DNA of 64,000 nt, from NCBI RefSeq assembly GCF_013415485.1, contig NZ_JACBXS010000003.1:103367-167366 (forward strand). The letters are read 5' to 3'. The notes under the pieces were generated by a model that had not been told where the DNA came from, did no database searches, and saw only the letters and a program-made list of their open reading frames with translations. This document shows positions 48,834 to 56,087 of the stretch, piece after piece. The translations under genes and the position numbers were made by a program. The DNA comes from Rhabdonatronobacter sediminivivens. GTDB lineage: Bacteria; Pseudomonadota; Alphaproteobacteria; Rhodobacterales; Rhodobacteraceae. Within the stretch, counting starts at the first letter, position 1; every line of letters starts with the position of its first letter.

Positions 48834-49055
48834 TCAGCGCGTGCGCTTCCCGCCCTTTGGTTTTGGCTTTTCGCCCATGGACCGGGCGGCCCGTGCCGCA
48901 GAGGCCAATTCCTCGGCGATCTCATCGGCCTCGTCAGGGTCGAAATCCAGCGGCAGGTCCACGCCGTTTCCGGCGATATAGATCCGGACCATGCCCAGGC
49001 TGGTCGGGCCGATCTGCAGGCTGGCCTCGACGTCGCTTTCCTTGTTGATGCCCAT
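48834..49055 (-). CDS. DUF6324-like small protein
   Basis: A 73-residue protein, MGINKESDVEASLQIGPTSL onward, with an acidic middle (DFDPDEADEIAEELASAA) and a basic Lys-rich tail. I recall it as a conserved Rhodobacteraceae family (DUF6324) of unknown function, though this is from memory. The start at 49055 has GGGGAAAG upstream at normal spacing; the longer frame to 49121 is unsupported. It diverges from the tRNA-His gene. Confidence 0.75.
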   Translation of the reverse strand: MGINKESDVEASLQIGPTSLGMVRIYIAGNGVDLPLDFDPDEADEIAEELASAARAARSMGEKPKPKGGKRTR

Positions 49056-49170
49056 TGCTTTCCCCAATGCCAAGCCGCTTCCCTTGCGCCGAGCGATACG
49101 CCCGGCGAGGGCGGTTTTCAAGCATCTTGGCCTTGCATTTGGTGGCCGCCGGGGCTAAATCGCGCGCAGT

Positions 49171-49247
49171 GCCGCCTTAGCTCAGTTGGTTAGAGCGCTG
49201 GATTGTGGATCCAGAGGTCCCCCGTTCAAGCCGGGGAGGCGGTACCA
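49171..49247 (+). tRNA. tRNA-His (anticodon GTG), CCA encoded
   Basis: A full cloverleaf: acceptor GCCGCCT/AGGCGGT (49171-49177, 49237-49243) with a G1-U72 wobble, D arm GCTC/GAGC, anticodon stem CTGGA/TCCAG with loop TTGTGGA (anticodon GTG at 49205-49207), T arm CCCCG/CGGGG with TTCAAGC. Discriminator is A (49244) and CCA is encoded (49245-49247). The base before position 1 is T, so the usual G-1 is absent, as known for many alphaproteobacteria. Confidence 0.95.
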
Positions 49248-49345
49248 TCCCTTCACATACGCAGCACCCGCCCGGGGACTCGCATCCCGGCGCAAGCTAT
49301 GGCAAGGGCTGCCCAGGGTCTTGCGGCCAACAAGGGGCGTAATCC

Positions 49346-49969
49346 ATGCGACACCGCTTGCCATTCGCCCCGCCGGGGGCCAGCGTCGGGCTGTTCGGCG
49401 GGTCGTTCGATCCGGCCCATGCCGGGCATCTGGCGCTCAGCCGGGCGGCCATGCGCAGGTTGCGGCTGGACCGGATCTGGTGGCTGGTCAGCCCCGGAAA
49501 CCCGCTCAAACCCCATGGGCCGGCAGCGCTGGACAGACGCCTGGCCCGGGCGCAGGCGCTTCTGGATGGTCATCCGCGCGTCCAGGCCACCGATATCGAA
49601 CAGCAGCTGGGCACCCGTTACACCGCCGATACCCTGGTCCGGCTGCGCAGGCTGTACCCGCATCTGCGGCCGGTCTGGCTGATGGGCGCCGACGGCCTGC
49701 GCGATCTGCACCGCTGGCAGGACTGGCGCAGCATCATCGAATCGGTGCCGATTGCCGTCTTTGCCCGCCCCGGTCAGAGGCTGGCGGCGCTTGGATCGGT
49801 GGCGGCGCGCAGCTATGCGGGTGCCCGCCTGCCCGCGCGCCTGGCCCCGACCCTGGCACAGCGCCGCGCGCCGCGCTGGTGCTTCATCGACATGCCTATG
49901 GTGCCGATCTCGTCAACCGAACTGCGCCGCACCGGGCAGGAGTCGGACAGATTGTCCCCGCACAGATGA
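49346..49969 (+). CDS. nadD: Nicotinate-nucleotide adenylyltransferase
   Basis: Converts nicotinate mononucleotide and ATP to deamido-NAD. A 207-residue nucleotidyltransferase with GLFGGSFDPAHAGHLAL (the HxGH motif), WWLVSPGNPLK, LMGADGL and the C-terminal ISSTELRR. The start is the ATG at 49346 with no strong site but the fold begins shortly after. It lies 98 bp after tRNA-His; dacB follows on the same strand. Confidence 0.93.
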   Translation: MRHRLPFAPPGASVGLFGGSFDPAHAGHLALSRAAMRRLRLDRIWWLVSPGNPLKPHGPAALDRRLARAQALLDGHPRVQATDIEQQLGTRYTADTLVRLRRLYPHLRPVWLMGADGLRDLHRWQDWRSIIESVPIAVFARPGQRLAALGSVAARSYAGARLPARLAPTLAQRRAPRWCFIDMPMVPISSTELRRTGQESDRLSPHR

Positions 49970-50065
49970 CAAAGAGTTTCGCAAAAACCGGATTCCACAC
50001 TTGAACGCCGCCGCCGCAGGGTGGTTAATCACGCCTGGACATATTGCAGCTTTCATTACCCAGGC

Positions 50066-51574
50066 ATGACCCCGGACCGTATTCTTTCGCGTCGAACCCT
50101 GTTGCAACTGATCGCCGGTGGCGCCGCCACGGCGGCGCTTCCGGCCTGTGCCCAGGCGCCTTCACGCTCGCCCCGCCCGGCGGCCCGGCCCCTGGCAGGC
50201 GGTGCCGCACGGCTGGCCCCGGCCGCCCCGGTCAATGACATCATCACCCGCGCACGGCTGGGGGGCACTGTGGGCTATGCGGTGATCGACATGCAGACGG
50301 GGCGGATGATCGAATCGGCGGCGGAAACCCGCGCGCTGCCGCCTGCCAGCGTGACCAAGGCGGTGACAGCCCTTTACGCGCTGGACGCGCTGGGCCCGGC
50401 GCACCGCTTCCGCACCCGGCTGACATCGACCGGCAGCATTTCGGGCGGGGTGCTGCAGGGCGATCTCGTGCTGGCCGGAGGCGGCGATCCGGTGCTGGAT
50501 ACCGATGCCCTCGCCGGACTGGCCGCGGCCCTCCGGGCGCGGGGGGTGCAGAGGGTTTCGGGGCGGTTTCTGGTGGATGACAGCGCCCTGCCCGCGATTG
50601 CCCGTATTGCAAATGATCAGCCGGTGCAGGCGGGGTACAATGCCACGATCTCGGGGCTCAACCTGAATTTCAACCGCGTGCATTTCAGCTGGCGGCGCAG
50701 CGGCGGGGGCTATGCGGTGGCCATGGATGCACGCTCGGCGCGGCTGCAGCCGGTGGTCGGCATGGCCGAAATGCAAGTGATCAACCGGCGATCCCCCGTC
50801 TACACCTTTGCCAGCGATGGCGGGCGCGACCGCTGGACAGTGGCGCAGGCGGCGCTGGGCAATTCCGGGGCGCGCTGGCTGCCGGTGCGCCAGCCGGGGC
50901 TGTATGCGGCTGATGTCTTTCGCACGCTTGCCGCCGGGCAGGGCGTGACCCTGCCTGCCGGGCAGACTGGCGGGCGCGCCGGCGGCACCGTCCTTGCCGA
51001 ACATCAGTCCGACCCGCTGCCGCTGCTGATCCGCGACATGCTGCGCTTTTCTACCAACATCACCGCCGAGGCCCTGGGCCTGGCCGCCAGCACGGCGCTG
51101 GGCGTGGGGCCGCGGTCGCTGGCCCATTCCGCCCAGGCCATGAACCAATGGGCGCGTCAACGCTACGGTCTGACCACGGCAGGGTTTACCGATCATTCCG
51201 GATTGGGCGCCGATGCGGGGGTTTCGATGGCTGATCTGGCGCGCTTCTTTGCCCGCAGCGGCGCCGAGGGCACCCTGCCTGAACTGCTGCGCGACCATGA
51301 GATGCGCGACGCCAATGGCAATGCCATCCGCAACCATCCGCTGACCGTGCGCGCCAAGACCGGCACGCTGAATTTCGTCTCGGCCCTGGGGGGCGTGGTC
51401 GAGGTGCCGGGCGGGCGGCAATTGGCCTTTGCCATTTCCGCATCCGACCTGCCGCGCCGCGCGGGGCTGCCGGATGACCAGCGCGAACGCCCCGAAGGCG
51501 GTGTGGCCTGGACACGCCGCGCCCGACGGATGCAGCAGGAGCTGATCGAGCGCTGGGCCGCGCTGCAAAGCTGA
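50066..51574 (+). CDS. dacB: D-alanyl-D-alanine carboxypeptidase/endopeptidase (PBP4 family, S13)
   Basis: A 502-residue peptidoglycan hydrolase. The penicillin-binding motifs are SxxK in PASVTK, SxN in FSTNITAE and KTG in AKTGTLN. The N-terminus has a twin-arginine signal (SRRTLLQLIAGGAATAALPAC) ending in a lipobox-like LPAC, suggesting a Tat-exported lipoprotein. The ATG at 50066 fits this signal; the longer GTG start at 50021 is less likely. S13 enzymes trim pentapeptides and cut cross-links. Confidence 0.92.
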   Translation: MTPDRILSRRTLLQLIAGGAATAALPACAQAPSRSPRPAARPLAGGAARLAPAAPVNDIITRARLGGTVGYAVIDMQTGRMIESAAETRALPPASVTKAVTALYALDALGPAHRFRTRLTSTGSISGGVLQGDLVLAGGGDPVLDTDALAGLAAALRARGVQRVSGRFLVDDSALPAIARIANDQPVQAGYNATISGLNLNFNRVHFSWRRSGGGYAVAMDARSARLQPVVGMAEMQVINRRSPVYTFASDGGRDRWTVAQAALGNSGARWLPVRQPGLYAADVFRTLAAGQGVTLPAGQTGGRAGGTVLAEHQSDPLPLLIRDMLRFSTNITAEALGLAASTALGVGPRSLAHSAQAMNQWARQRYGLTTAGFTDHSGLGADAGVSMADLARFFARSGAEGTLPELLRDHEMRDANGNAIRNHPLTVRAKTGTLNFVSALGGVVEVPGGRQLAFAISASDLPRRAGLPDDQRERPEGGVAWTRRARRMQQELIERWAALQS

Positions 51575-51609
51575 CGGCCCGCAAGGCAGCAGATGGCGCA
51601 GCGCGCCGG

Positions 51610-51717
51610 TCAGAAAAGGGAATATTCGTCGGGGGCGCCCTGGAAATTCAGGACCCCCCCGACACGCCGAGCGGCCTCCACGGAAATGGGTCGTGGAACG
51701 TGACCGCCTTGCGTCAC
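51610..51717 (-). CDS. Candidate 35-residue small protein
   Basis: A short frame with start GTG at 51717 and GGAGGG 7 nt upstream (51725-51731): MTQGGHVPRPISVEAARRVG, ending GVLNFQGAPDEYSLF. The sequence is not the low-complexity pattern of most GC-driven shadow frames and has mixed composition. It lies between convergent dacB and pip genes. I know no family for it; it is kept as a candidate because of the good ribosome binding site. Confidence 0.45.
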   Translation of the reverse strand: MTQGGHVPRPISVEAARRVGGVLNFQGAPDEYSLF

Positions 51718-52017
51718 TGCGCATGCCCTCCGTCGGCCGGAGAGTTACGGCATGCGACTAACTTCTTGAGGCGGGCGAATGAGGCGCAAGGCCCCGGGCG
51801 CACCGCCCGATATCAATGATTTTTGCCATCATGCGAATCAATCATTCGCGGCAAGATGACCATGCCATGTGGGGCGTTAGCGGATCGTTAACCTTTGGCG
51901 GGCGAAGCCGCGCAGATCGCCGCGGGCCATGCGCTGGCGATGGCCAGGCAGGTCCTGGGGTTTCAGCTTTCACCCCCGGCCCGTGCCCCGGCGCAACCCT
52001 GTCGCGCGGCAAAAGCT
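51718..52017. other. Non-coding region between small ORF and pip
   Basis: No gene is supported. It contains a GCGAAT/ATTCGC hairpin (51835-51851) in an AT-richer stretch and a CtrA-like TTAG-N7-TTAAC (51877-51892). Nothing else recognisable. Confidence 0.5.
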
Positions 52018-52977
52018 TCATTCGCCCTCTTGCGCGAAACGGTCCGTGGCGCGCAGCAAGCGGTCGCGGATCTGCGGCTCGGTCGCCGCATGACCTGCAC
52101 CCTCCACGATGTGCAGCCGGGAGGCTGGCCAGCGCTTGTGCAGATCCCAGGCGGTGCGCAGCGGGCAGGGCATGTCATAGCGACCGTGGATGATCTCCCC
52201 CTTGATCCCGTCGAGCTTGTGCGCATCGCGCAACAACTGCCCGGGCTCCAGCCAGCAATCATGCAGGAAGTAGTGGTTTTCCAGCCGGGCGAAGGCCAGC
52301 GCGAAATGGGGATCGCCGAATTTCGCCTCGATGCCCGGGCGCGGCAGAAGGGTGATCGTCTCACCCTCCCAGATGGCCCAGGCCCGGGCCGCCTCAAGGC
52401 GCGCGCCCGCATCGTCCGAGGTCAGCCGCTTGCGGAAAGCGGCCACAAGGTCGCCGCGCTCCGCTTCGGGGATGGGTGCGATGAAGCGCTCCCATGCATC
52501 AGGGAACATCTGCGAGACGCCGAAGCGATAGTACCAGTCGATCTCGGCTCGGGTCACGGTATAGACGCCGCGCAGGATCAGGGCGCTGACCCGCCGGCGG
52601 TGGGTCTGTGCATAGGCCAGCGCCAGCGCCGATCCCCAGGAGCCGCCAAAAACCAGCCATTGGTCATGTCCCGCCAGGACGCGCAACCGCTCGATATCGG
52701 CGACCAGATGCCAGGTGGTGTTGTTCTCCAATGAGGCATGGGGCGTGGACCGGCCGCAGCCGCGCTGGTCGAACAACAGAAGGTCATAGCGCGAAGGGTC
52801 GAAGAAACGCCGGACCTCAGGGTTGATCCCGCCCCCTGGCCCGCCATGAAGAAACACCGCCGGGCGCGCACCGGGCGTGCCCACGCGTTCATAGTAAACC
52901 TGATGCCCGTCGCCGGTGTCCAGGAACCCGGTCTCATAGGGGTCTGTCTCGGGGTAGAAATCCTGCAATGCGTCCAT
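52018..52977 (-). CDS. pip: Proline iminopeptidase
   Basis: An alpha/beta-hydrolase that removes N-terminal proline from peptides. The 319-residue protein has the oxyanion motif HGGPGGG, the nucleophile elbow GGSWGSALAL (Ser) and family features FDQRGCGRSTPHA and LRGVY. The catalytic His is in EGAGHAATEP. The start at 52977 (MDALQDFYPE) has an AAGGGACAGG site and matches family length; further upstream Mets are rejected. Confidence 0.93.
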   Translation of the reverse strand: MDALQDFYPETDPYETGFLDTGDGHQVYYERVGTPGARPAVFLHGGPGGGINPEVRRFFDPSRYDLLLFDQRGCGRSTPHASLENNTTWHLVADIERLRVLAGHDQWLVFGGSWGSALALAYAQTHRRRVSALILRGVYTVTRAEIDWYYRFGVSQMFPDAWERFIAPIPEAERGDLVAAFRKRLTSDDAGARLEAARAWAIWEGETITLLPRPGIEAKFGDPHFALAFARLENHYFLHDCWLEPGQLLRDAHKLDGIKGEIIHGRYDMPCPLRTAWDLHKRWPASRLHIVEGAGHAATEPQIRDRLLRATDRFAQEGE

Positions 52978-53123
52978 GATACCTGTCCCTTGGTTTGCGT
53001 CCATCTGACGATGTGACGAACCGATTGGCAAGGGAGGAGGCACCTTGGGGTTGCAGGTCCCGGGCGCGGGGCAGCCGTCACGGGTGCGCCCCGGGGAGGC
53101 AACCTTCTGGCCGGGTTGTGCCC

Positions 53124-53918
53124 CTACCCGCCCTCGGGGCGCAGAGGCGGGGCGATTTCCACGCGGACCTCGGCGGCGGCCAGCATCCGGGCGATGGCCG
53201 ATGGGGGCGGAGCGTCGGTGACAAGGGTCGCAATCCGCGCCGGGTCGGTCAGGCGGATCGGGGCGCTGCGGGTGAACTTGCTGGCATCGGCAGCGATGAT
53301 CGCCTGTTCGGCGCAGTCGATGATCGCGCGCGAGAATTCGGCCTCGCGCAGGTCATGGAGGGCGAAGCCGCCGTCCGCCTGCACCGCAGCCGCCGACAGA
53401 ACCGCGTGGCGCACCCGGAACTGGCGCACGAAGCTCAGCGCCTCATCCCCGAAGGCGCCCGCGTCATGGGCGCGCAACTCACCCCCCGCCATGAACACGC
53501 GGTTGCCGTTATGGCTGACCAGGGCCTGCGCCACGGGCAGGGAATTCGTCACCACCATCAGATCGCGGCGCACCCGCAGCGCCTGTGCCACATGGGCGGT
53601 GGTGGCGCCCACGTCCAGAAACAGGGTCGCGCCATCCGCAATCATCCCGGCCAGATGCGCCGCGATCCGTTGCTTGGCGGCTGCATTCTCAGCGAAGCGA
53701 TGCACGAAACTTGCCTCGCCCGCGCTTTCACCCACCCGGTCACGCAAGCGCACGCCACCCCGCAACCGGGTGACAAGGCCCGCTTCCTCCATCCGGCGCA
53801 GGTTGCGGCGGATGGTTTCCTCGGTCACGCCCAGCCGCCGTGACAGATCGGGGATTCGCCCCGTGCCGGTGGCCGAAATCGCATCAAGTATGGCGCGTGC
53901 GCGGGGCGATGGGTCCAT
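53124..53918 (-). CDS. DeoR family transcriptional regulator
   Basis: A 264-residue regulator with the N-terminal DeoR winged helix (RARAILDAISATGTGRIPDL, LGVTEETIRRNLRRMEEAGL) and a sugar-phosphate-isomerase-like C-terminal domain (LDVGATTAHVAQAL, VVTNSLPVA, GDEALSFVRQF). DeoR proteins usually sense phosphorylated metabolites. It is divergent from a betaine-type ABC transporter operon that includes a kinase, which would fit sensing of a phosphorylated product. Confidence 0.87.
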   Translation of the reverse strand: MDPSPRARAILDAISATGTGRIPDLSRRLGVTEETIRRNLRRMEEAGLVTRLRGGVRLRDRVGESAGEASFVHRFAENAAAKQRIAAHLAGMIADGATLFLDVGATTAHVAQALRVRRDLMVVTNSLPVAQALVSHNGNRVFMAGGELRAHDAGAFGDEALSFVRQFRVRHAVLSAAAVQADGGFALHDLREAEFSRAIIDCAEQAIIAADASKFTRSAPIRLTDPARIATLVTDAPPPSAIARMLAAAEVRVEIAPPLRPEGG

Positions 53919-54088
53919 GATCCGGCCTGTGTCAGCGTAGAAAACAATCAGATTATCAACGTTTAATCCGTAATCAGCAACACCAAACCGGCATTATATG
54001 CATTTTTTGTTGACAGCTTTGTGATGCGCGCAGATGCTTTTCCCACAGGGTGCCGCAAGGGCAGCCATACCAGCGGGGAGACAGGGAC
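53919..54088. promoter_or_regulatory. Divergent deoR/ABC transporter control region
   Basis: An AT-rich gap. GATTA-N8-TAATC (53951-53968) with a further TAATC at 53971-53975 could be DeoR operators. TTGACA (54010-54015) is a good -35 for the plus-strand operon, but the -10 at normal spacing is weak, suggesting activation or a different spacing. Confidence 0.5.
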
Positions 54089-55036
54089 ATGACATTCAGG
54101 AATTTGATGGCCTCGGCGGCTGTTGTGGCGCTTGGCGCGGGGGCGCCCGCGCTGGCGCAGGTCGAATCGTCCGATCCGATCCGGATGACCCTGCATGACT
54201 GGACCGGGCAGCTGATCACCACCAACATCATGGCCCGGGTGCTGGAAGAAGCGGGCTATAATGTGGAACTGGTGCAGGCCGATTACCTGGCGCAGTTCGC
54301 GGGGCTGAAGACCGGCGATCTGCATGTGGCGATGGAGATGTGGGAAACCACCGGGCGTGAGGCGATGGACGAAGCCGTCGCCACCGGCACCGTGGTCAAC
54401 ATGGGTTCCACCGGCATGGAGGCGATCGAGGAGTGGTGGTATCCCTCCTATGTCAAGGAGCTGTGCCCCGGCCTGCCGGACTGGACCGCGCTGAACGACT
54501 GCGCCGAGGTCTTCGCCACCGCCGAAACCGCGCCCCGGGGCCGGTATCTGGGCGGGCCGGTGACATGGGGCGGCTTCGACCCCGAGCGGGTGGAGGCGCT
54601 GGGCCTGAATTATGAGGTGATCCACGCGGGCACCGATGCCGCGCTCTTCGCCGAGCTTGAATCCGCCTACCAGCGGCAGGCGCCGATCCTGCTGTGGGTC
54701 TATGCCCCGCATTGGGCGCCGATGCAGTTTGACGGTGAATGGGTGGAGTTCCCCGAATACACCGCCGAATGCTACGAGGACCCGTCCTGGGGCATCAACC
54801 CGGACATGGCCTTTGATTGCGGAAAGCCGCGCGGCCCCATCTGGAAGGTGGCCTGGGCGGGCGTGGCCGACAAATGGCCCGGTGCTGCATCGGCGATCGA
54901 AGCCTTCAGCATCGACAATGACACCATGGGCGGCCTGATCGCGCTGGTTGATCTGGAAGGCGGCGCTGTCGAGGATGTGGTCGAGGATTGGCTGTGGGAG
55001 AACGAGGACACCTGGCGCGCCTGGGTCGAAGGGTGA
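54089..55036 (+). CDS. Glycine-betaine/quaternary-amine ABC transporter substrate-binding protein
   Basis: A 315-residue periplasmic receptor of the OpuAC/ProX-like fold with a signal peptide (MTFRNLMASAAVVALGAGAPALA). The mature protein has many Trp/Tyr residues in possible cage positions: LHDWTGQL, MEMWETTG, EEWWYPSY, VYAPHWAP. The start at 54089 follows GGGGAGACAGGG. The next gene is the ATPase, 22 bp downstream. The ligand is probably betaine or a methylated amine but differs from ChoX in sequence. Confidence 0.87.
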   Translation: MTFRNLMASAAVVALGAGAPALAQVESSDPIRMTLHDWTGQLITTNIMARVLEEAGYNVELVQADYLAQFAGLKTGDLHVAMEMWETTGREAMDEAVATGTVVNMGSTGMEAIEEWWYPSYVKELCPGLPDWTALNDCAEVFATAETAPRGRYLGGPVTWGGFDPERVEALGLNYEVIHAGTDAALFAELESAYQRQAPILLWVYAPHWAPMQFDGEWVEFPEYTAECYEDPSWGINPDMAFDCGKPRGPIWKVAWAGVADKWPGAASAIEAFSIDNDTMGGLIALVDLEGGAVEDVVEDWLWENEDTWRAWVEG

Positions 55037-55058
55037 GTCACCCGGGGTGTCGGACCCT

Positions 55059-56087
55059 ATGACAGAAGGCACGGTCACCCTCGCCTGCCGCAATGTCTGG
55101 AAGATCTATGGCCCCGATCCGTCCGCCCTGCTGGCGGGCGGGTCGGTCCCCGATGCGGCGGCCATCGCCGCCTCGGGGCATGTCTGCGCGGTGGGCGGCG
55201 TGGACATCGAGGTGCGCGCGGGCGAGATCTTCGTCATCATGGGGTTGTCGGGGTCCGGCAAGTCCACGTTGATCCGCTGCCTGTCGCGGCTGGTCGAACC
55301 CACCGCCGGGGAAATCCTGTTCGACGGACAGGACCTGTTGCGCGCCTCCCCGCGCGAGTTGATCGAGATCCGGCGCCACCGCATGGGCATGGTGTTCCAG
55401 CATTTCGCCCTGCTGCCGCATCTGACCGTGTTGCAGAACGTGGCCTTCCCGCTGCAGGTGCAGGGCATGGCCCGCCCCGCGCGTGAGGATCGCGCGCGTG
55501 AGGTGATTGCGCTGGTGGGGCTGGAAGGGCGCGAAGGCCACTACCCGCGCGAGCTTTCGGGCGGCCAGCAGCAGCGCGTCGGCATCGCCCGCAGCCTGGC
55601 CGCCGAGCCGGACCTTTGGTTCCTGGATGAGCCGTTCTCGGCCCTGGACCCGCTGATCCGGCGCGAGATGCAGGACGAATTCCTGCGCGTACAGAGGCTT
55701 TTGCAGAAAACCATTGTTTTCATCACCCATGATTTTGACGAGGCGATCCGCCTGGCCGACCGGATCGCCATCATGAAGGATGGCGTGCTGGTGCAGGTCG
55801 CCACGCCCGAGGAACTGGTGCTGCGCCCCGCCGATGAGTATGTCGCCGCCTTTACCGCCCATGTGGCGCGGGCCAAGGTGGTCACGCTGGGCGCGATCAT
55901 GACCGAGGGCGCTCCGCCGGGCGATACGGCGGGCAGGCTGCCGGCCTCGGCGCGGATCGAGGATATGGCCGCCCGGATCGAGGCCAGCGCGCTGCCTCAT
56001 GCGGTGATCGACGATGCGGACCGGGTGATCGGGCATGTGGGGCGGCAGGCGGTGATCGACGTGCTGGTGAACCGGGGGAGGGGATGA
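55059..56087 (+). CDS. Glycine-betaine-type ABC transporter ATP-binding protein
   Basis: A 342-residue ATPase of the ProV/OpuAA group. Walker A GLSGSGKSTLIR, Q-loop FQHFALLPH, signature LSGGQQQRVGIARS, Walker B LWFLDEPFSALD and switch His in FITHDFDEA. A single short CBS-like tail (ALPHAVIDDADRVIGHVGRQ) remains. Start at 55059; a GTG at 55047 is possible. It overlaps the permease by 4 bp. Confidence 0.92.
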   Translation: MTEGTVTLACRNVWKIYGPDPSALLAGGSVPDAAAIAASGHVCAVGGVDIEVRAGEIFVIMGLSGSGKSTLIRCLSRLVEPTAGEILFDGQDLLRASPRELIEIRRHRMGMVFQHFALLPHLTVLQNVAFPLQVQGMARPAREDRAREVIALVGLEGREGHYPRELSGGQQQRVGIARSLAAEPDLWFLDEPFSALDPLIRREMQDEFLRVQRLLQKTIVFITHDFDEAIRLADRIAIMKDGVLVQVATPEELVLRPADEYVAAFTAHVARAKVVTLGAIMTEGAPPGDTAGRLPASARIEDMAARIEASALPHAVIDDADRVIGHVGRQAVIDVLVNRGRG

